Of a stretch of 64,000 nt of DNA, positions 8,644-16,338 are shown in pieces. Source of the DNA: Burkholderiales bacterium (GTDB lineage Bacteria; Pseudomonadota; Gammaproteobacteria; Burkholderiales; UBA6910); assembly GCA_026005015.1 (NCBI GenBank), contig BPKG01000001.1, forward strand, positions 1,307,501-1,371,500, given 5' to 3'. The notes below the pieces were generated by a model that saw only the letters and a list, made by a program, of their open reading frames with translations, was not told the DNA's origin and searched no databases. The translations under genes were made by a program, and so were the position numbers. Numbering within the stretch: the stretch's first letter is position 1; every line of letters begins with the position of its first letter.

Positions 8644-8775
8644 GGAAGTCTTGCCACCGTTGATCTTTCACTCAAGCTGGCAAAAAAGAGATGCCGCCCG
8701 TGCCCCCGATTGGCACGCCTCCTTGCGGGGGAAAGGGGCACCGCCTCATGCCGGTTCGAACCAGCGCCCGGCCGC

Positions 8776-9192
8776 TCAAGCGACGGCGGTCGCCGCCGCC
8801 TCCTTCATCACGCCGGCCAAAAGTCCGTAGGCGGTGGCCCACGCCTGTCTCACCTCCGGCGTGAAGGACGGTCCCAAGCCTTGCTCCAGCGTCCAGAGGA
8901 GCGCTGCGCCCACCGTCTCGTAATGGGCCTCCTTGACGCCGTAGCCCACGTGCCGGCGGCCCAGGGCTTGCACCGCCGGCACGATCTCGTTCAACCGAGT
9001 CAGGCCGTTGACCGCGGTGTTGATCATGGCCATGAGCTTGCGCCCCTGCTCCACCATGTCGCCCTTGAACAGAGGTCGGAGCGACGGGTCCATCTCGAAC
9101 AGCTTGTCGTAGAACAGCCTGGCGGCCTGTTCCTGGATGGGGACGACCTTCGACCAGGTGGACTGCACAAGCGCGATCTGCTGGGGTGTCAT
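8776..9192 (-). CDS. Single-domain globin (bacterial haemoglobin, Vgb-like)
   Basis: A 138-residue globin that lacks the reductase domains of flavohaemoglobin. Family landmarks are LFYDKLFEMDP (B helix), Phe42 (CD1 position) and GRRHVGYGVKEAHY, in which His81 is the likely proximal ligand. AGGAG lies just before the ATG at 9192. Such globins bind oxygen or detoxify NO with a separate reductase. It is the fifth gene of a minus-strand operon with three cytochrome-c-type genes and a flavocytochrome, so protection against NO or reactive nitrogen produced by nitrite chemistry is the most economical role (inference). Confidence 0.87.
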   Translation of the reverse strand: MTPQQIALVQSTWSKVVPIQEQAARLFYDKLFEMDPSLRPLFKGDMVEQGRKLMAMINTAVNGLTRLNEIVPAVQALGRRHVGYGVKEAHYETVGAALLWTLEQGLGPSFTPEVRQAWATAYGLLAGVMKEAAATAVA

Positions 9193-9206
9193 GGAAGCTC
9201 CTTTCC

Positions 9207-9563
9207 TTAAGGGGTGACCAAAATGATCATGTAATCGACGGCGGCCCTCACTTCGGCATCGGTCAAGCTCGCGTTGCCCCCGCGCGGCGGCATCTCGGTG
9301 CCGGCAGGTCCAATAAAGCCCACCAGCGCGTGGACATAGAGCGTGTCGCGCCCCTTGGCCAGGCGGGCGGTCCACGCGGCCTTGTCCTTGACTTGAGGCG
9401 CGTCCGACAAGGGATTGGCGTGGCAGTCCCGGCAGTTGGCGAGCCAGACGGCGCGGCCGAGCCGTAGCTGCGGATCGTCAAATTCGGGATACGCTGCGCC
9501 CGGCTCTCCCGCCGCAGGCATGGCGACGAGCGTAAACAGCGCAGCCCATCGGCTTGGCTTCAC
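9207..9563 (-). CDS. Small periplasmic cytochrome c (one haem)
   Basis: A 118-residue protein with a signal peptide (cleavage probably after the Ala/Gly-rich stretch near 18-22), one haem motif CRDCH and a downstream Met ligand region EMPPRGG, as in class I / cytochrome c5-type electron carriers. The start is a GTG at 9563 with GAGG a few bases upstream, directly after the stop of the preceding gene. It lies between the DUF3365 haem protein and the globin. It could shuttle electrons between the membrane flavocytochrome or other cytochromes and the 11-heme protein; no partner is proven. Confidence 0.85.
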   Translation of the reverse strand: MKPSRWAALFTLVAMPAAGEPGAAYPEFDDPQLRLGRAVWLANCRDCHANPLSDAPQVKDKAAWTARLAKGRDTLYVHALVGFIGPAGTEMPPRGGNASLTDAEVRAAVDYMIILVTP

Positions 9564-9570
9564 CGTCGCC

Positions 9571-10152
9571 TCACTTCATGGGGATGCGCACCACGACGCC
9601 GCCCATCACGTCGCCCATCTTGAAGTCGCGGCGCGGGCTGTCCTTGTGATCGTTGTGGCAGGCGATGCAGGCCTTGGCCACGGCTTTGTCGGGATAGACC
9701 GCCGTGAAGTATTTCTTCCCGCCCAACGTTTCCTCCTTGTAGAAGGGCTGCCCTGGATTCTTGGCCACCGCCTCCAGCCCCTCTTTCTCCACCGGGGTCT
9801 TGGGGGCGTTTTGCTTGTTCACCGGCCACAGGGACAAGAGCGAATAGGTGAAGCCGGCGTTCTTCTCAGCCACCATTTCCGCGCCGTAGCGGAACATCTG
9901 GGCCGGAAGCGGGAGCGCTTTCTCGTCCTTCCAGTGCTCGCTTGCCTTGATCACCTTTTCCTCGTTCTGCAGGCGATTCACGACCAGCCTCGTGTACACG
10001 GTGCGGTCCGACTCCATGATGGCGTGCAGCGCGTCGGCAATTTCCTTGTAGCTCCAGCCGCTGGAGGCGTGGACGCTGGCGGCGGGGGTCAAGGCGGCGG
10101 CGGCAACGCTCGACGCGAAACAGAAACGACGAATGGACTGGCGAACACTCAT
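9571..10152 (-). CDS. DUF3365 (Tll0287-like) c-type haem protein
   Basis: A 193-residue exported protein: Sec-type leader (about 1-29), then a DUF3365 domain with a PAS-like fold known in haem sensor proteins and stand-alone cytochromes. The single haem motif CIACH is near the C-terminus (about 162-166), followed by the typical MGDVMGGVVVRIP ending. AAAGGAGG precedes the ATG at 10152. No transmembrane signalling domain is attached, so it is probably a periplasmic electron-transfer or ligand-binding (NO/O2) subunit of the surrounding operon rather than a receptor. Confidence 0.85.
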   Translation of the reverse strand: MSVRQSIRRFCFASSVAAAALTPAASVHASSGWSYKEIADALHAIMESDRTVYTRLVVNRLQNEEKVIKASEHWKDEKALPLPAQMFRYGAEMVAEKNAGFTYSLLSLWPVNKQNAPKTPVEKEGLEAVAKNPGQPFYKEETLGGKKYFTAVYPDKAVAKACIACHNDHKDSPRRDFKMGDVMGGVVVRIPMK

Positions 10153-10230
10153 GGATGTCCTCCTTTCGATCTAGGGTGAGAAAAAGGGGGAATGGATCTG
10201 AGATCCGCTTCCGCTGAAACCCGCGGCATT

Positions 10231-11658
10231 TCAACTGCCCTCCTGGGCAGATCTGCGGCGCGATTCCTCAGCGCGCCGCTCAGCCTCCAGGGCCATGTCG
10301 ATGCTTTGAACATGGTGGCGGGGCCGGCCCTTGAAGTTGCTCGCGACGAGCTGCGGGTCGGCCAGCGCGTCGATGGAAAACTTAAGGCCGTGGCAGTTCA
10401 TGCACACCGGCCGGATCATCTTTTCGTTGGGACGCAACGTGTCGTTCTGGTTGTGCTGCACCAGAATGCGCTTGACCTCGTCCTGACGGTGCTCAACGCG
10501 CGGCATGTGGCAACTGGCGCAGGTGACGCCGCTGCCTTCGGGAAGCGCTCCCTTGAGCTCCTGCCGCCACAGTCCATAATGCGGCGAATCCTTGTACGCC
10601 CGGCTGTGGCCGTCGTCGTGGCAGCCGAGGCACGCTTCCACCGCGGCGTGCTTCACGTCGAAAGAATGGGCGGCATGGCACGTGGTACAGCCGAGCGGTG
10701 TGTCATGGGCGTCAGGCTTCATGGGCAGGCGGGCCGCCGCCGGCGTCATGGCCGGCAGCGCCCGGGCGAGCCGCATGCCGTGGCGGCCCGCCAGGAACCC
10801 CTTCACTTCGCTCTTGTGACAGCCGGCACACGCCTCAAAGCCGGGTTTCTCCGTCCAGCGCCGAGCTCCATCTCCCGCCGCGATTTCATGACAGCCGCTG
10901 CAGTTGACGCCGCTGCGGGCATGGGCGCTCGCGAGCCAATCATTCTTGACCGCAAGGTCTTGGCGCAGGTTCTCCCCCTGATCGGCGTCGGTCGCCGCCA
11001 GCGGTTTCAAGGGATAGCGGTCGATCGGGTAGTCGGAAAGCGCCTCCACCACTTTGGCAAAGTCGCGCCGCGGCAGCCGCCGCGCCTCCAGCACATCAGG
11101 CTCAGCGGCGTGCTTCACCAGGAAGTCCTCGTACAGCGCCCGGTTGTCGTGGAAGTTGTGGCAGCCGCTGGAAGCGCAGGTGTCGAACGCGAGCCATTGA
11201 TGGGTAGGACGTTCCTTGCCGACGTCCCGGTGACAGATCACGCAGAAGTCCAAGGGCAGCGTCACGCCGGCGGTATGGGTGATCTTGGGACGATGTTCCA
11301 CGTGACAAGTGACGCAATAGGCGGCATCGAGCCGGGCCGCCCGTTCGGCGTTACGGGGATCGGTGAACTTGCTCCTGGGATGGCTGTCCTGCGCCTCTTT
11401 GAGCTCGACCCCGTGGCAGTTGACGCAGGCTTCTTGCATTGCTTCCCGGCCGGCAAACGGGCCTGCGTGGCAGGCGTTGCAGGCCAGCTCGATCTGGTAG
11501 TGCCCGTGGCTGGTTGGGCCTGGCGTGAGCCAAGCCCGGGCCTCCCAGCGCCATGGACTCCCAGAGGCGTCGTTGAGCAGGAGGCCGGCAAGCAGGTAGC
11601 CCGCCAGAACGGCGGAGACGACGCTCCACAAGATCCACAGCTTCGAGCGCTGCGTCAT
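10231..11658 (-). CDS. Membrane-anchored undecahaem cytochrome c, C-terminal half HAO/octahaem-reductase-like
   Basis: A 475-residue protein with one N-terminal membrane helix (about 8-28) and eleven covalent haem motifs: CX2CH at about 60, 78, 115, 139, 253, 277, 324, 343, 380 and 419, plus one CX4CH at 161. The first five haems follow the anchor as in NapC/NrfH-like or c3-like feeders. Haems 6-11, with spacing such as CHKSEVKGFLAGRHG, CLGCHDDGH, SPHYGLW and CASCHMPRVEH, resemble hydroxylamine oxidoreductase / octahaem nitrite reductase proteins. I chose the ATG at 11658 (GAGG 6 nt upstream) over an in-frame TTG at 11670. A nitrite, hydroxylamine or NO reductase role is inferred from this similarity and from its nitrate-responsive leader; the substrate is unproven. 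Confidence 0.8.
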   Translation of the reverse strand: MTQRSKLWILWSVVSAVLAGYLLAGLLLNDASGSPWRWEARAWLTPGPTSHGHYQIELACNACHAGPFAGREAMQEACVNCHGVELKEAQDSHPRSKFTDPRNAERAARLDAAYCVTCHVEHRPKITHTAGVTLPLDFCVICHRDVGKERPTHQWLAFDTCASSGCHNFHDNRALYEDFLVKHAAEPDVLEARRLPRRDFAKVVEALSDYPIDRYPLKPLAATDADQGENLRQDLAVKNDWLASAHARSGVNCSGCHEIAAGDGARRWTEKPGFEACAGCHKSEVKGFLAGRHGMRLARALPAMTPAAARLPMKPDAHDTPLGCTTCHAAHSFDVKHAAVEACLGCHDDGHSRAYKDSPHYGLWRQELKGALPEGSGVTCASCHMPRVEHRQDEVKRILVQHNQNDTLRPNEKMIRPVCMNCHGLKFSIDALADPQLVASNFKGRPRHHVQSIDMALEAERRAEESRRRSAQEGS

Positions 11659-11666
11659 GGGCCGCC

Positions 11667-13646
11667 TCAATACCAGTAGAACTTAAGGATGTGGAAGGCG
11701 AGCAGCACCGGCAGGGGCCAAAGCAGCAAGATGTGAATCCACAGCGACGCTTCGCGCAGCCTGCGAGCGGCGCGCGCCACCAGGGTGTGGTCGCAGGCGA
11801 TCACGCCTGCGGCAAAGGCGCCAGCCAGCGTCGCACCCACGACGCACGCCGAAAGCAGCAGATTGAGCCGGTCCCCCATGCGGCCGCCGGTATGCACCAA
11901 AAGCGCGGCAAGCGCCGCCACCCCCAGAACGGCGTGCGCGACGCGCCAAGCGGCGAAGTCGCCCCAGCGAAACCCGGTAAGACGCTTGCGCAACCCCAAC
12001 CCTGCCAGCGCCGCCATGAAGCCGAGGAGCACGAAGCCGGAAACCTGCTTGTAGAAGCCGTCGCGCCACAGCTGATCCCAGCGCCAGGGGAGATCGGCGG
12101 TCTCGGGATACGGCATGGACCAGAAGGCGAGCAGGAGCGCAGCAGTCAGCGCAATGGCGGAGAAAACGAAGAGGGGCTTCGCGCCCCGCGCAGGTAGCGG
12201 CCGCCCCGTCCCGCCGATGAGCTCCGCCAGCAGCGGACGACAAGACCCGCACACGGTGGAGGCGCCGGTGCGCGCCGAGAGTTCCTCTACCGTCGCGCAG
12301 CCCGCCGCGAGCGCCTCCTCAAGTCGGCCGCGGGTGACACCGGTGCAGTTGCAGACGGTGGCGGACCACGGCCACTGCGCCACGCTGTGTCTCGTTTCCC
12401 CGGACCACAGCAACCCTGTGCGCCGGAACCGCGCGAGCTGCCACGGCCACACCCGCCGCCGGCTCTGCACCGCTTCCTGGACCCGGGAAAGCTCAGGCCA
12501 TTCACCCACCGCGATGGCGCCGACGAGCCGCCCCGAGCGCACCACCACCTTGCGGTATACCCCCCGCGCCGGCTCGGCATAAACGCGATGGCGGGCGGCA
12601 TCGAAGGCCGGTTCGCCGACGGCTTCGCCCACGCTGAACACGGGAATCCGCAGCACCTTGAGGCGCGTCGCCGTCACCGAGCCCACGTAGCGGGCATCCC
12701 CGCCCGTGATGACGTGGGCGGCCACCGCCGCCTGCTCCAGCCCCGGGGCCACGAGCCCATAGACCTGACCGCGATGCTCGGCGCATTCGCCAATGGCATA
12801 GATGTGCGGATCCGAGGTGCGCAACTGGTCATCGACGCGGATGCCGCGGCCCACGGCGAGCCCCGCCTGGCGGGCGAGCCTCGTATTCGGGACGATGCCT
12901 GTGGCGATCACAACGGTGTCGCACGCCAGGGTCTCGCCGCTGCGCAGCCGCACCCCTTCGACCCGCCCTTCCCCGACGATGGCGCGGGCGCCGTCGGCGA
13001 GCACGACACGGATGCCGGCGCAGCGCACATGCTTGATCAGCGCCTCGGCCGCGCCCGCATCGAGCTGCCGGGGCATCAGCCGGTCGCAATGCTCCACTAC
13101 CCACACTTCGGTGTTGAAGCGGCGCATGGCCCGCGCGGCCTCGAGCCCGAGCAGTCCCCCGCCCAGCACCACGGTACGGCGGCTGCGCACCCGTCGTGCC
13201 AGCAGGCGCTGGGCGTCATTCATGTCGCGGAAGGTATAAACGCCGGCGAGCCCGGTGCCCGGGATGTCGGGGACGTGGGGCATGGAGCCCGTGGCCAGGA
13301 TCAGGGCGGCGTACGGGTATGCCCGGCCGAGGGCATCGCGTATGCGGCGATGCTGCCGTTCGATTGCCACGACCGCGCAGCCGAAGTGCGCCGTCGTGAG
13401 CGCATCCTGCGGCAATATCACCTCCCGGCTGACCGACGCCCAGCTGACCTCGCCTGCGAGGGCGGAAGACAACCGCACCCGGTTGTAGGGATGCCACGCC
13501 TCCGCCCCAAAGATGACGAGCGGCAGCCGGGGCGAGCGCCGGCGCAGCTCCTGGACGGCGCGCACGCCGACGGGGCCCGCGCCGACCACCACCACGGACT
13601 CGAGGAGATCGGCCTCGAACACCTCGGATCCGAGCAACGCCGCCAT
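11667..13646 (-). CDS. Membrane flavocytochrome: NirB/NasC-like FAD-NAD(P) domain + BFD-type [2Fe-2S] + cytochrome b-like domain
   Basis: A 659-residue fusion. Residues 17-400 form a NirB/NasC-like pyridine nucleotide-disulfide oxidoreductase (FAD motif VVVGAGPVG at 19-27, NAD motif VVLGGGLLGLEA at 159-170). Residues 430-475 form a BFD-like cluster domain (Cys432, 434, 466, 469). Residues 490-659 have five membrane helices with His571, His585, His638 and His652 placed as possible haem b ligands. I chose the ATG at 13646 because GGAG lies 6 nt upstream; ATG 13664 abuts the terminator T-run. The layout suggests NAD(P)H oxidation on the cytoplasmic side and electron export across the membrane to the multihaem cytochrome whose gene follows within a few bases. 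Confidence 0.82.
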   Translation of the reverse strand: MAALLGSEVFEADLLESVVVVGAGPVGVRAVQELRRRSPRLPLVIFGAEAWHPYNRVRLSSALAGEVSWASVSREVILPQDALTTAHFGCAVVAIERQHRRIRDALGRAYPYAALILATGSMPHVPDIPGTGLAGVYTFRDMNDAQRLLARRVRSRRTVVLGGGLLGLEAARAMRRFNTEVWVVEHCDRLMPRQLDAGAAEALIKHVRCAGIRVVLADGARAIVGEGRVEGVRLRSGETLACDTVVIATGIVPNTRLARQAGLAVGRGIRVDDQLRTSDPHIYAIGECAEHRGQVYGLVAPGLEQAAVAAHVITGGDARYVGSVTATRLKVLRIPVFSVGEAVGEPAFDAARHRVYAEPARGVYRKVVVRSGRLVGAIAVGEWPELSRVQEAVQSRRRVWPWQLARFRRTGLLWSGETRHSVAQWPWSATVCNCTGVTRGRLEEALAAGCATVEELSARTGASTVCGSCRPLLAELIGGTGRPLPARGAKPLFVFSAIALTAALLLAFWSMPYPETADLPWRWDQLWRDGFYKQVSGFVLLGFMAALAGLGLRKRLTGFRWGDFAAWRVAHAVLGVAALAALLVHTGGRMGDRLNLLLSACVVGATLAGAFAAGVIACDHTLVARAARRLREASLWIHILLLWPLPVLLAFHILKFYWY

Positions 13647-13665
13647 ACCTGGCTCCGAATCCATT

Positions 13666-13703
13666 AAAAAAAGTCCACCGCGCCCGCCGGCGAAGGTGGA
13701 CTT
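13666..13703 (-). terminator. Intrinsic terminator in the flavocytochrome operon leader
   Basis: On the minus strand AAGTCCACC pairs perfectly with GGTGGACTT around a 15-nt loop and runs directly into TTTTTTT. It ends about 20 nt before the chosen start codon, so it must be bypassed for expression. Its 5' arm overlaps the hexaloop hairpin at 13698-13711. Confidence 0.82.
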
Positions 13704-13711
13704 CGTTGTCC
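13698..13711 (-). promoter_or_regulatory. ANTAR-type hexaloop hairpin in the flavocytochrome operon leader
   Basis: The minus strand GGACAACGAAGTCC forms a GGAC/GTCC stem with hexaloop AACGAA (A1, G4). Stem, loop size and the two key bases match the hairpins before nrtA and nirB although the other loop bases differ. An adjacent 5' hairpin GCGGGAG/CTCCCGC (13712-13733, 8-nt loop) may be the companion stem. Confidence 0.68.
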
Positions 13712-13813
13712 GCGGGAGATCGCCGACTCCCGCTGCGCGAGCGTGCTCTCCCGTTAAAGAACGCCGCTTCACGGGCTGCCGAAAAGCGGCGACCTGCTTT
13801 TCAAACGCCTAAA

Positions 13814-13830
13814 GGCAACGACCATGCCAG
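13814..13830 (-). promoter_or_regulatory. Sigma-54 (-24/-12) promoter for the redox operon
   Basis: The minus strand reads CTGGCATGGTCGTTGCC, a close match to YTGGCACGRNNNTTGCW with correct spacing. The predicted start is near 13804, giving a leader of about 160 nt, the same length as the nrtA leader. I see nothing further in 13831-14062. Confidence 0.72.
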
Positions 13831-14062
13831 CGCTTACGACGCCGCGAAAGCGCCTTGATTTGCATCGGGATGTGGGAATCGGGCGGTTCGGACCGCTTCG
13901 GGGAAGGCGAGGACGGCCGCCCTGCGCTGGTGCGGAGGATTTCCGCCATGCACCAACTTGAAACGGATCGGCTCGGTAAATTCTTACCCGCCGGTGGCGC
14001 GCGTCGCCGCCCAAGCGCCCGTTGGTTACGCGGGGATGGACAACTCCGCCGCGGAGCTCGGC

Positions 14063-14350
14063 TCAGAGGAACTCGGTCCTGGCGGCCTCCACGGCATCGC
14101 GGAGCCTGCGGGCCGCACGCTCGACCTCGTGCTTCAGGTCTTCGAAGACGGCATCCCGGGCTTCCGGGAGCCGCCGCACCAGGCGCTCGAGCTCCCGGGC
14201 CTGGCGCCGCAGGGCGAGCACCCGCTCGTCGGCCCGCAGCCTGCCGCTTTCGGAAAGTTGCGCGGCCCGGCGCTCGAGGCGATCGATCTCGGCTTCCCAG
14301 GCCCGTAGGCGGGAACCGATCGAGCGCAGGTAGGCGTCGCGCATGCCCAT
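14063..14350 (-). CDS. Small coiled-coil protein, sll1863-like
   Basis: A 95-residue, highly charged, all-helical protein without signal or membrane segment. The pattern AYLRSIGSRLRAWEAEIDRL followed by heptad-rich helices resembles the sll1863 family, annotated elsewhere as stress-response or apolipoprotein-like proteins of unknown mechanism. I chose the ATG at 14350 because GGAG lies 7 nt upstream; the open frame extends further 5' without a start signal. It is the second gene of a pair with the membrane-anchored coiled-coil protein at 14370-14702, so the two products may interact. Confidence 0.7.
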   Translation of the reverse strand: MGMRDAYLRSIGSRLRAWEAEIDRLERRAAQLSESGRLRADERVLALRRQARELERLVRRLPEARDAVFEDLKHEVERAARRLRDAVEAARTEFL

Positions 14351-14369
14351 GGGGCTTCTCCGGGTAGAT

Positions 14370-14702
14370 CTATCCCGCGGCCCCCAGTGCCGCCGCCAGG
14401 GCCACCGCCGCCAATCCCAGGGCGGCGCCCGCAGCCATGCGGGAAGCGCGCAAGGCCCGCTCCAGACTTTCGTTGGCGTTGACCTGCTTCTCCAGCGCCT
14501 GGGCCAGGCGCTGGATCTGCTCGGCAAGCTCGGCGGTAAGCCTCGCCTGGTCGGTGAAATGGCGCTCCAGCGCCTCGAGCCGGGCGCTCAAGTCCCGCTC
14601 CCGCCCGGTGCTGCGGGCCGTCATCCACGAGGAGACGATGCGTTCGGCGACGGACACGAGCGGTCCGATGGACTTCAGGATCGGCATGAGCTCAATGGCC
14701 AT
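14370..14702 (-). CDS. Coiled-coil protein with C-terminal membrane helix, unknown function
   Basis: A 110-residue protein starting at the ATG at 14702, preceded by GAGAGGAG. Residues about 35-85 are predicted coiled coil (RLEALERHFTDQARLTAEL and so on) and residues about 88-109 form an Ala/Leu/Val-rich membrane helix at the very C-terminus, giving a tail-anchored topology. I do not recognise a named family. It is co-directional with the sll1863-like gene 19 nt downstream and divergent from thiI. Confidence 0.65.
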   Translation of the reverse strand: MAIELMPILKSIGPLVSVAERIVSSWMTARSTGRERDLSARLEALERHFTDQARLTAELAEQIQRLAQALEKQVNANESLERALRASRMAAGAALGLAAVALAAALGAAG

Positions 14703-14807
14703 GGGCTCCTCTCGATGCCATCTCGGGCTAACACAATGGAAGAATGCTAACCGATGCGCGAGCGCCAGAACACCGGGGAGCCGCTCCACCGCCGTCCTTC
14801 CCGGCGG

Positions 14808-14847
14808 CCCACGGCGCGCTTAGAATAACGACCTTGCGCGCCGTGGG
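14808..14847. repeat. 12-bp perfect inverted repeat around an AT-rich loop between divergent genes
   Basis: CCCACGGCGCGC and GCGCGCCGTGGG flank a 16-nt AT-rich segment containing TAGAAT, a plausible -10 hexamer. It lies between the coiled-coil gene (minus) and thiI (plus). It could be an operator or a cruciform/terminator-like stem; no long T-run follows on either strand. The rest of 14703-14963 holds nothing recognisable. Confidence 0.5.
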
Positions 14848-14963
14848 ACCGGAGCACGAGCAACGCCGCCTGCCGCGAACTTTCGAGAGCCGGCGCGGCG
14901 TTTGTCGCCTCCCGGCCCACCCGATGCCTGCCAGGTTCGAATAGGAAGCGAGATCTCCGATCC

Positions 14964-16334
14964 ATGGGCGCCGAAATCCACGCTGTTCATCCCCCCGCGC
15001 CCGGGACTCCGGAAGCGCTGAGGGTGAGCCCCGTGCTCGGCACGCCCGACCGGCTGCTGGTGCACTACGCCGAAATCGGCATCAAGGGCCAGAACCGGCC
15101 CCGCTTCGCCGAGTTGCTGCGCCAGAACATTGAGCACCGGCTGCGCCGGGCGGGCGCGGCGGCCCGGGCGCGCTTGACCCACGACGGCCTGTACGTGGAG
15201 ATCCCGCCCGGCGCCGAGCTGGAGCGGCTGGTGACCGCCGTCGCCCAGGTGCCGGGCATCGCCTGGTTCGCTCCCGCCTATTCCTTTCCCCGGCCGGCCG
15301 CAGGCTGGAGCGAAACGGACGTCCAGCGCCTCGAAGCGGCCCTGGTCGCCCTCGCCCGGGCGAAGGCCCCCGAGCCGACGTTCAAGGTCCGGGTGAAGCG
15401 CTCCGACAAGCGCTTTCCTCTCAACTCCAGCGAGCTCGCCCGGCGCTTCGGCGCGGCGATCATCGCGGGCTCCGGCTGGTCCAAGGTGAACCTGGAATCC
15501 CCTGATCGGGTTTTCGGCGTGCACATCGCCCGGGAAGCCGCCTACCTCTTCACCGACCGGGTGGAAGGCATCGGCGGGCTGCCGGTGGGCGCGAGCGGGC
15601 GGGTGTTGGCCCTCCTCTCCGGCGGGATCGACTCTCCGGTGGCAGCCTACCTCATGGCGAAGCGGGGCTGCCGGGTGGATTTCCTGCACGTGGCGGCGAC
15701 CCGCATCGACCAGGAAAGCGTGGCGGCGAGCCCGGTAGCGGAGCTGGCGCGGCTGCTGTCCCGCTACACGCTGCGCTCACGCTTGTTTGTCGTGCCTTCG
15801 GCCCGCTTCGACATCGGGCTGCTCCAGCGCCGCAGCGCCTACGAGCAAGTGCTGTTTCGCCGCTTCGCCGCCCGCGTGGCCGAGCGGCTCGCCCGGCGCC
15901 TCGGCGCGCCGGCCCTGGTGGCGGGGGACAGCCTGGGCCAGGTAGCCTCCCAAACCCTCAAGAACATGGTCACCATGTCGGCGGCGGTGGAGCTGCCGAT
16001 CCTCAGGCCTCTCCTCGCCTACGACAAGCGGGAGATCATCGACCTCGCCCGCGCGATCGGGACCTACGAGACCTCCATCCGGCCGTACAAGGACTGCTGC
16101 TCCCTCCTCTCTCCCCAGCCGCGGACCGCCTCGCGGCACGAAGAGGTGAGCGCTCTGGAGTCCGAACTCTTCCCCGACTACGGCGTCCTGGTGGAGCAGA
16201 CCCTGACGGAAGCGATCTGCTTCACCTTCGACTGCGGGGAGCGGATCCAAGAGCCTGTGGGCCTCTCGGCAACCGGGATGGCAGGTGCCGACCGGAACCC
16301 GGCCCATCAGGCTGGCCCCGCCCTCGAGGAGTGA
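14964..16334 (+). CDS. thiI: ThiI tRNA 4-thiouridine sulfurtransferase (no rhodanese domain)
   Basis: Adenylates U8 of tRNA and transfers sulfur to make 4-thiouridine; in many bacteria it also feeds ThiS for thiamine synthesis. An N-terminal ferredoxin-like/THUMP region (about 30-205) precedes the PP-loop SGGIDSP (219-225) and the AANH domain ending near DCCSLL. The C-terminal rhodanese domain of E. coli ThiI is absent; only about 70 residues follow DCC, so sulfur must come another way, as in other short ThiI proteins. The ATG at 14964 has only a weak ribosome site, and the extra N-terminal 25-30 residues suggest a slightly later start is possible. Confidence 0.9.
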   Translation: MGAEIHAVHPPAPGTPEALRVSPVLGTPDRLLVHYAEIGIKGQNRPRFAELLRQNIEHRLRRAGAAARARLTHDGLYVEIPPGAELERLVTAVAQVPGIAWFAPAYSFPRPAAGWSETDVQRLEAALVALARAKAPEPTFKVRVKRSDKRFPLNSSELARRFGAAIIAGSGWSKVNLESPDRVFGVHIAREAAYLFTDRVEGIGGLPVGASGRVLALLSGGIDSPVAAYLMAKRGCRVDFLHVAATRIDQESVAASPVAELARLLSRYTLRSRLFVVPSARFDIGLLQRRSAYEQVLFRRFAARVAERLARRLGAPALVAGDSLGQVASQTLKNMVTMSAAVELPILRPLLAYDKREIIDLARAIGTYETSIRPYKDCCSLLSPQPRTASRHEEVSALESELFPDYGVLVEQTLTEAICFTFDCGERIQEPVGLSATGMAGADRNPAHQAGPALEE

Positions 16335-16338
16335 CGCC

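Noticed and set aside
8656-8700. GGCAT...TTGCC upstream of nasT as a sigma-54 promoter
   Set aside because: The GG-to-GC distance is two bases too long for a -24/-12 element.
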